A DNA stretch of 64,000 nt, taken from Streptomyces aureocirculatus. Its GTDB lineage: Bacteria > Actinomycetota > Actinomycetes > Streptomycetales > Streptomycetaceae. Shown here in pieces: positions 58,890 through 64,000 of this stretch (position 1 is the stretch's first letter; every line of letters begins with the position of its first letter). The notes beneath the pieces were generated by a model that saw only the letters and a program-made list of their open reading frames with translations, did not search any database and was not told the origin of the DNA. The stretch lies in assembly GCF_000720475.1 (NCBI RefSeq), contig NZ_JOAP01000019.1, positions 1 to 64,000 on the forward strand, read 5' to 3'. The position numbers were made by a program, and so were the translations under genes.

Positions 58890-60686
58890 TCAGCCCCGGT
58901 ACAGCGCCTCGATCTCGTCCGCGTAGTCCTTCGCGACGACGTTCCGCTTCAGCTTCAGGGACGGCGTGAGGTGCCCCGACTCCTCGGTGAACTGCGCGGG
59001 CAGGACCCGGAACTTGCGGACGGACTCGGCCTTGGAGACCGCCGCGTTCCCGTCGTCCACGGCCCTCTGCACCGCGGCGAGCAGCTCGCCGTCCTCCCGC
59101 AGGGAGGCAGCGGTCACCCCGGCGGGCTTGCCGTGCTCGGCGGCCCACCGCCCGAGAAACTCCTCGTCGATGGTGACGAGCGCCGCCACGAACGGCCGCC
59201 CGTCCCCGACGACCATGCACTCCGCGACCAGCGCGTGCGCCCGGATGCGGTCCTCGATCACGGCGGGCGCGACGTTCTTGCCGCCGGCCGTCACGATGAT
59301 CTCCTTCTTGCGGCCGGTGATCCGCAGATATCCGTCCTCGTCGAGGGTGCCGATGTCCCCGGTGTGGAACCACCCGTCGGCGAGCGCCTCCTCGGTGGCG
59401 CCCTCGTTGTTCCAGTAGTGCGAGAACAGGTGCTCGCCGTGGAGCAGGACCTCGCCGTCGTCGGCGATGCGGACGACCGATCCTGGCAGCGGCTGGCCGA
59501 CGGTGCCGATCTTCTGCCGGTCCCAGGGGTTGAAGGCGGTGGCGGCGCACGACTCGGTGAGGCCGTAGCCCTCCAGGACGGTGAAGCCGATGCCGCGGAA
59601 GAAGTGGCCGAGGCGCTCGCCGAGCGGGGCGCCGCCGGAGATGGCGTGCTCGCCGCGCCCGCCGAGCACCGCGCGCAGCTTGCTGAAGACCAGCTTGTCG
59701 AAGAGCTTGTGCTTGATCCGCAGGCCGAGCGACGGCCCGCCCGGGGTGTCGAGGGCGCGGCTGTAGGCGATCGCCGTGTCCGCAGCCTTGTCGAAGATCT
59801 TGCCCTTGCCGTCGGCCTGCGCCTTGGCGCGCGCCGCGTTGTAGACCTTCTCGAAGACCCGGGGCACCCCGAGGATCAAGGTGGGCCGGAACGCGGCCAG
59901 TTCGTCCGTCAGATGCTTGATGTCGGGCGCGTGGCCGAGCTTGATGGGGGCCATCAGGGCGGCCACCTCCACCAGGCGGCCGAAGACGTGCGCGACGGGC
60001 AGGAAGAGGAGCACCGAGCACTCGCCGGTACGGAACAGCGGCTTCAGGCGCTCCACCACGTTGCCACACTCCGCGAAGAAGCTGCGGTGGGTGAGGACGC
60101 AGCCCTTGGGGCGGCCCGTGGTGCCGGAGGTGTAGACGATCGTCGCCGGGTCGTCGGCGCCGGCGACGGCGCCGCGCTCGTCGAGGGTCGCGTCGGAGAC
60201 CTCCGCCCCCGCCCGGTTCAGCTCCGCCACGCCGCCCCGGTCGATCTGCCACACATGGGCGAGGGACGGCAGGGCCACGCGCACCGACTCCACCGTGGCG
60301 GCGTGCGTGTCGGTCTCCACCACGCAGGCCACCGCGCCGGAGTCGCCGAGGATCCACTGGATCTGCTCGGCCGAGCTGGTCTCGTACACCGGCACGCTGA
60401 CCGCGCCCGCGCTCCAGATCGCGAAGTCGAAGAGCGTCCACTCATAGCGGGTACGGGACATCAGGCCCACCCGGTCGCCGGGCCGGACGCCCGCCGCGAT
60501 CAGGCCCTTCGCGGCGGCGCGCACCTCGGCGAGGAACGCCGTCGCCGTGACGTCCTGCCAACTGCCGTTCACCTTGCGGCCGATGACCGCCACATCCGGG
60601 TGCTGCGCGGCGTTTCTGCGGACGATGTCGGTCAGATTGCCGTCCGCGGGGACCTCGTACAGGGCCGGAAGGCTGAACTCGCGCAA
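58890..60686 (-). CDS. Long-chain fatty-acid--CoA ligase (FadD15-like)
   Basis: 598 aa adenylate-forming enzyme activating fatty acids with ATP and CoA. Motifs: TIVYTSGTTGRPKGCVLTHR near 171-190, FTVLEGYGLTESCAATAF, and WFHTGDIGTLDEDGYL with ITGRKKEIIVTAGGKNVAP containing the hinge and catalytic Lys region. The TTG at 60686 (product starts MREFSLPALYEVP) is preferred because TAGGAG lies 8 nt upstream; the open frame extends to 60749 without support. A dyad 31 nt upstream is repeated once more in the promoter region. The mycobacterial homologue is fadD15 by position. Confidence 0.92.
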   Translation of the reverse strand: MREFSLPALYEVPADGNLTDIVRRNAAQHPDVAVIGRKVNGSWQDVTATAFLAEVRAAAKGLIAAGVRPGDRVGLMSRTRYEWTLFDFAIWSAGAVSVPVYETSSAEQIQWILGDSGAVACVVETDTHAATVESVRVALPSLAHVWQIDRGGVAELNRAGAEVSDATLDERGAVAGADDPATIVYTSGTTGRPKGCVLTHRSFFAECGNVVERLKPLFRTGECSVLLFLPVAHVFGRLVEVAALMAPIKLGHAPDIKHLTDELAAFRPTLILGVPRVFEKVYNAARAKAQADGKGKIFDKAADTAIAYSRALDTPGGPSLGLRIKHKLFDKLVFSKLRAVLGGRGEHAISGGAPLGERLGHFFRGIGFTVLEGYGLTESCAATAFNPWDRQKIGTVGQPLPGSVVRIADDGEVLLHGEHLFSHYWNNEGATEEALADGWFHTGDIGTLDEDGYLRITGRKKEIIVTAGGKNVAPAVIEDRIRAHALVAECMVVGDGRPFVAALVTIDEEFLGRWAAEHGKPAGVTAASLREDGELLAAVQRAVDDGNAAVSKAESVRKFRVLPAQFTEESGHLTPSLKLKRNVVAKDYADEIEALYRG

Positions 60687-60716
60687 GACTGCTGCTCCTA
60701 CATAGGGCGCCGGCGC

Positions 60717-60728
60717 CACGACGTTGTG
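60717..60728. promoter_or_regulatory. Operator-like dyad, copy 1, upstream of the acyl-CoA ligase gene
   Basis: CACGACGTTGTG is a near-perfect palindrome (one mismatched pair around an ACGT core) 30 nt upstream of the ligase start. An identical copy lies at 60892-60903. Confidence 0.45.
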
Positions 60729-60891
60729 CGATGCGACGGTGCGGTCCAAGGTCGGGCAGGTGCTCAGTCGGGGGGCTCGGGGGGGTTCCTCAGGATTTCG
60801 TTGAGGGGCTGAGCACTACTGGACTGCCCGGACGTTACCCATCGGTATGGCTGGTTCGGTAGGGGGGTCGGCCCAGATGTTCCGTGCGTCA

Positions 60892-60903
60892 CACGACGTT
60901 GTG
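60892..60903. promoter_or_regulatory. Operator-like dyad, copy 2, in the ligase/phosphoesterase spacer
   Basis: The same 12-mer CACGACGTTGTG, 175 bp from copy 1, lies in the 382-nt divergent spacer (60687-61068). Further on is the inverted repeat ACTTCC-N6-GGAAGT (60929-60946). No gene is seen in the spacer. Confidence 0.4.
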
Positions 60904-61068
60904 GTCTGAACCGCACAGTACGCCACGGACTTCCTGACTCGGAAGTAACCAGAGGCCGGAGCCCGGACGTAACCGCAGGTCCGGCGCCCGTGCCCGGCCC
61001 TGGGCCGCCTCTCTCCGTAAGGGGACCGCTCTGGTCCGGCGCCGACCGCTCGTCCTAAGGTGACCGGC

Positions 61069-61845
61069 ATGCGAGGTTTCCGGGTCCATGTGGTCAGTGA
61101 TGTGCACGGCAACACCGAGGGCCTGGCCCGGGCCGGTGACGGCGCGGACGCCCTGATCTGCCTGGGTGACCTGGTGCTCTTCCTCGACTACGCCGACCAC
61201 GCGCGCGGCATCTTCCCCGACCTGTTCGGCAAGGAGAACGCGAGCCGCCTGGTGGAGCTGCGCACCGCCCGCCGCTTCGAGGAGGCCCGCGCGTTCGGCG
61301 CCTCCCTGTGGGCGGGCCTCGACCGCGGCCCCGCCGTGGAACGTGCCGTACGCAAGCAGTACGCCGAGCTCTTCGCCGCCTTCCCCACTCCTACGTACGC
61401 CACCTACGGCAATGTCGACATGCCGGAGCTGTGGCGTGAATACGCCGGTGCGGGCACGACCGTCCTCGACGGGGAGCGCGTCGAGATCGGCGGCCGCGTC
61501 TTCGGCTTCGTCGGCGGCGGCCTCAAGACCCCGATGCGCACGCCGTACGAGATCAGCGACGAGGAGTACGCCGCCAAGATCGAGGCCGTCGGCGAGGTCG
61601 ATGTGCTGTGCACCCACATTCCGCCGGAGGTCCCCGAGCTGGTCTACGACACCGTGGCGCGCCGCTTCGAGCGCGGCAGCCGCGCGCTCCTCGACGCCAT
61701 CCGGCGCACCCGGCCGCGGTACGCCCTCTTCGGGCATGTGCACCAGCCCCTGGTGCGGCGGATGCGGATCGGCTCCACGGAGTGCGTGAACGTCGGGCAC
61801 TTCGCCGGGTCGGGGCGGCCCTGGGCCCTGGAGTGGAGCGGGTGA
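61069..61845 (+). CDS. Calcineurin-like metallophosphoesterase
   Basis: 258 aa. All five metal-site blocks are present: VVSDVHGN near residues 8-15, CLGDLVLF near 32-39, YATYGNVDMPE near 119-129, LCTHIPPE near 182-189 and LFGHVHQPLV near 222-231. Such enzymes hydrolyse phosphomono- or diesters; the substrate cannot be told. ATG at 61069 has AAGG 8 nt upstream; GTG at 61060 is the longer alternative. It precedes the SRPBCC gene by 80 nt. Confidence 0.9.
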   Translation: MRGFRVHVVSDVHGNTEGLARAGDGADALICLGDLVLFLDYADHARGIFPDLFGKENASRLVELRTARRFEEARAFGASLWAGLDRGPAVERAVRKQYAELFAAFPTPTYATYGNVDMPELWREYAGAGTTVLDGERVEIGGRVFGFVGGGLKTPMRTPYEISDEEYAAKIEAVGEVDVLCTHIPPEVPELVYDTVARRFERGSRALLDAIRRTRPRYALFGHVHQPLVRRMRIGSTECVNVGHFAGSGRPWALEWSG

Positions 61846-61925
61846 CCGTCGCCGGTCGGGTGCGCGGTAGCCTTCACGCGCAGGCACTGCACCCGCACCG
61901 GACCGCATCTGGAGGAGCCACGGCG

Positions 61926-62369
61926 ATGGCGGAATACACCAGCTCGAGCATCACGATCGAGGCGGCACCGGCCGACGTCATGGGAGTGATCGCCGACTTC
62001 GCGCGCTATCCGGAGTGGACCGGCGAGGTCAAGGAGGCCGAGGTCCTCGCCACCGACGACGCGGGCCGCGCCGAACAGGTCCGCCTCGTCATGGACGCCG
62101 GCGCGATCAAGGACGACCAGACCCTCGCGTACACCTGGACCGGCGCCCACGAGGTCTCCTGGACCCTCGTCAAGTCCCAGATGCTGCGCTCCCTCGACGG
62201 CTCCTACCTCCTCAAGCAGGCGGGCACCGGCACGGAGGTCACCTACCAGTTGACCGTCGACGTCAAGATCCCCATGCTCGGCATGATCAAGCGCAAGGCG
62301 GAGAAGGTCATCATCGACCGCGCCCTGGCGGGCCTGAAGAAGCGCGTCGAGTCGGGCCCGAAGGCCTAG
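61926..62369 (+). CDS. SRPBCC-family (polyketide cyclase/START-like) protein
   Basis: 147 aa. The whole protein is a helix-grip fold: SSSITIEAAPADVMGVIADF with YPEWTGEVKEAEVL at the start, and a long C-terminal helix (KRKAEKVIIDRALAGLKKRV). Such proteins bind hydrophobic ligands or lipids. ATG at 61926 has GGAGGAG 8 nt upstream. A comparable gene lies beside an ArsA-like ATPase gene in mycobacteria, so the pair may work together. Its TAG stop lies in the edge of an inverted-repeat element. Confidence 0.9.
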   Translation: MAEYTSSSITIEAAPADVMGVIADFARYPEWTGEVKEAEVLATDDAGRAEQVRLVMDAGAIKDDQTLAYTWTGAHEVSWTLVKSQMLRSLDGSYLLKQAGTGTEVTYQLTVDVKIPMLGMIKRKAEKVIIDRALAGLKKRVESGPKA

Positions 62370-62425
62370 GGCCTTTCTGACCATTCCCGTCTGCCACGCG
62401 ATGGGAATTGCCAGACAGGCCCTAG
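62366..62425. repeat. Inverted-repeat element carrying a stop codon at its edge
   Basis: Arms of 23 nt (62366-62388 and 62403-62425) are complementary except at three positions, with a 14-nt loop. The arm begins CTAGGGCC, and its TAG (62367-62369) is the stop of the SRPBCC gene. A half copy at 29379-29401 ends the cysteine desulfurase gene in the same way. It can also work as a terminator. Confidence 0.8.
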
Positions 62426-62489
62426 CCCCCCCGGCTCCCGTCCGGCCGGGCGGCGGCGACGCCGGGCGCCCACCGTAAACTGCCCCCGC

Positions 62490-63692
62490 ATGCGCACCCT
62501 CTTCGTCACCGGCCCCGGCGGCGCCGGCCGCACCACCCTCGCCGCCGCCACGGCACTCGCCGCAGCCCGCGGGGGCGCCCGCACCCTGCTCCTGTCCGCC
62601 GACGCCACGGACACCCTCGGCGCCGCCCTCGGCACCCCCACAGGTCCCCGGCCGGAACACGTGGCCCCGGGCCTGACGGCGGTGCGCCCGGACCCGGACG
62701 CCGGTTTCCGGGCGGGCCTCCTCGCCCTCCAGGAGCACGCCCGCCCCGCCCTCGACCTGCTGGGCGCCGACCACCTGGACGACGAGGAGCTCACCCCGCT
62801 GCCGGGCGCACAGGACCTCGCCCTGCTCGGCGCCATACGCGCGGCGGCGGCCCGGGGAACGGCACCCGGGGCATCCGGCGAACCGGCGTACGACACCGTC
62901 GTCGTCGACCTGCCCGCCGCCCCCAGGGCCCTCGCCCTGCTCGCTCTGCCCGCCCAACTGCGCCGCTATCTGCGCAGGCTGCTGCCCCAGGAGCGGCAGG
63001 CGGCCCGCGCCCTGCGCCCGATGCTGGGACGGCTCGCGGGCGTGCCGGTGCCGAGTGCTTCGCTGTACGAGGCCGCCGCCCGCTGGGACGCCGTGCTCGC
63101 CGCCGCGCAGGCCGTGATCGAGGACCCCGCGACGAGCGTCCGCCTCGTCGCCGAGCCGGGCCCGGCCGGTGCCGACGCCGTGGACCGCACCGCGACCGGC
63201 CTCGCCCTGTACGGACTGGGCGTCGAGAGCCTCGTCGCCAACCGGGTCCTGCCGCCGCCCCACGACGACGCCACCCCCTGGCTGGCCGCCCTGCGCGCGC
63301 AGCAGGACAAGACGCTCGGCGAGTGGGCGCAGGAGCACCGCACGCACGTGGTCGCCCACCGCGGCCAGGACCCCCGCGGCACCGACGACCTCGCCGCCCT
63401 CGGCGTGCCGGCACCCGCCAGGGACACGGAAGCCGTGCGCTGGCCCGTCGTCGACTCCCTCGCCACCGACTCCCTGCTGACGTGGTCCATCCCGCTGCCC
63501 GGCGCCGTACGCGACGAGCTGCACCTGGTCAGGCGCGGCGACGAACTGGTCGTCACCGCGGGCCCGTTCCGGCGGATCGTGCCGCTGCCGTCCGCGCTGC
63601 GCCGGTGCACCGTCACCGGCGCGGGCCTGCACGAGGGCGCCCTGCGGATCCGCTTCGCCCCTGACCCGGACCTGTGGCCGCGTACCCGATGA
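62490..63692 (+). CDS. ArsA/GET3-like ATPase with altered P-loop
   Basis: 400 aa. The deviant Walker A of this family (GKGGVGKTT) appears as TGPGGAGRTTLAAATALA near residues 7-24: both lysines are missing, the second replaced by Arg. VVVDLPAAPRALALLALPAQ near 137-156 is the switch region, and the C-terminal domain resembles the small beta-domain of ArsA-like proteins (VVTAGPFRRIVPLPSALRRC). ATPase activity is therefore uncertain. ATG at 62490 has no ribosome binding site, but TAAACT (62476-62481) lies 8 nt upstream, suiting a leaderless transcript. It follows the SRPBCC gene. Confidence 0.85.
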   Translation: MRTLFVTGPGGAGRTTLAAATALAAARGGARTLLLSADATDTLGAALGTPTGPRPEHVAPGLTAVRPDPDAGFRAGLLALQEHARPALDLLGADHLDDEELTPLPGAQDLALLGAIRAAAARGTAPGASGEPAYDTVVVDLPAAPRALALLALPAQLRRYLRRLLPQERQAARALRPMLGRLAGVPVPSASLYEAAARWDAVLAAAQAVIEDPATSVRLVAEPGPAGADAVDRTATGLALYGLGVESLVANRVLPPPHDDATPWLAALRAQQDKTLGEWAQEHRTHVVAHRGQDPRGTDDLAALGVPAPARDTEAVRWPVVDSLATDSLLTWSIPLPGAVRDELHLVRRGDELVVTAGPFRRIVPLPSALRRCTVTGAGLHEGALRIRFAPDPDLWPRTR

Positions 63693-63761
63693 ACGCCGTG
63701 CCGCCGTTCGGGTAACGTCGAGAGTACGAAAACGTCGGCCCTGCGCAGGAGTCAGCCCGTC

Positions 63762-64000
63762 ATGAGCGATGCCATCGAGCGCGACGCGTCCGAGCCGGAC
63801 AAGCCCGTAAGCGGCGCGGAGCCGCACGCCACCCCAGGTGCCGCCCCCGACGCCGACGCCTGGGCCACCGCCTGCGCCGAGGATCTCGCGGCCGAGAAGG
63901 CCCGCCGCCGTGCCCAGTACGGCCCGCCGCCGGGATCGGCCGCCGAGGAGCTGCGCAAGCTCGTCGACGCCGTCTCCGACAAGCTGGCGGGGCTCCAGTC
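63762..64000 (+). CDS. DUF5304-type protein, 5' part only
   Basis: The gene runs past the window edge; 79 codons and part of the next are seen. The start is acidic and disordered (MSDAIERDASEPDKPVSGAE), then AWATACAEDLAAEKARRRAQ and AAEELRKLVDAVSDKLAGLQ, probably helical. CAGGAG lies 10 nt before the ATG at 63762. By gene order this corresponds to S. coelicolor SCO2127, the gene next to glucose kinase that has been reported to affect glucose repression; orthology is inferred from position, not tested. Confidence 0.75.
   Translation, partial: MSDAIERDASEPDKPVSGAEPHATPGAAPDADAWATACAEDLAAEKARRRAQYGPPPGSAAEELRKLVDAVSDKLAGLQ

Overview
The window is chromosomal DNA of a Streptomyces (or a very close relative). 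The base composition is extremely G+C rich with G/C-dominated third codon positions. Many genes begin with GTG, and start/stop codons often overlap as GTGA or ATGA. The gene content and order match the conserved actinobacterial block around the aa3/bc1 respiratory genes: from memory, trpD, the qcr and cta genes, adoK, erpA, pimB, a fadD15-type ligase, an NlpC/P60 gene, cobS/cobT, pepA and sucB lie in similar order in Mycobacterium tuberculosis and in Streptomyces coelicolor. I see no insertion sequence, prophage, CRISPR array, rRNA or tRNA gene.

Layout. 0.2-7.4 kb, minus strand: pyruvate dehydrogenase E1 (aceE), a GntR/FCD regulator, a two-lipoyl-domain E2 (sucB) and E3 (lpd), which together give all parts of a 2-oxoacid dehydrogenase complex. 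7.7-20.7 kb: leucyl aminopeptidase, cobS, a membrane protein with conserved His/Asp residues, a lipid-lysyltransferase-like protein with a rhomboid-like partner, cobT, a methyltransferase, a metallo-beta-lactamase-fold/CobU fusion, an HtrA-type lipoprotein protease, a second methyltransferase that seems to start at CTG, and a DUF3043 protein. 21-26 kb: pspA plus a PspAA-type partner, a NarL-type two-component system, nadA and erpA. 26-30.8 kb: a secreted or membrane protein, a small protein, an adenosine-kinase-type PfkB kinase and a cysteine desulfurase fused to a TusA domain.

31-40.5 kb is the respiratory core: ctaC-ctaD-ctaF, then ctaE, then qcrC-qcrA-qcrB, translationally coupled in two groups. 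A lipoprotein L,D-transpeptidase and a degenerate receiver protein sit between the groups. trpD follows and ends in a large inverted repeat. 41.9-50.7 kb looks like an accessory insertion in the conserved block: a SAM-IV riboswitch with a tiny leader ORF ahead of a class V aminotransferase, then on the minus strand a membrane-anchored disordered protein, a histidine kinase, an OmpR regulator, an SLC13-type transporter and a glycerate kinase, then an AsnC-domain protein and a rhomboid protease. 50.7-64 kb returns to the conserved envelope block: a NYN-domain protein, two tandem NlpC/P60 hydrolases, a lipoprotein metallopeptidase, GT87 and PimB-type mannosyltransferases, an acyl-CoA ligase, a phosphoesterase, an SRPBCC protein, an ArsA-like ATPase and the start of a DUF5304-type gene next to where glkA is normally found.

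The signals I find most worth following are: (1) two nearly identical 11-bp-period direct repeats exactly 33 nt upstream of the first gene of the two-component block and of its transporter gene, suggesting a self-contained regulated uptake module that includes glycerate kinase; (2) an alternative-pairing expression platform and six-codon leader behind the SAM-IV riboswitch; (3) the histidine kinase, whose frame has no normal start codon where its protein-like part begins; (4) a dispersed inverted-repeat element whose edge supplies the TAG stop codon of two unrelated genes; (5) a membrane protein with a buried His/Asp/Glu pattern; and (6) an ArsA-like ATPase whose P-loop lysine is replaced by arginine.
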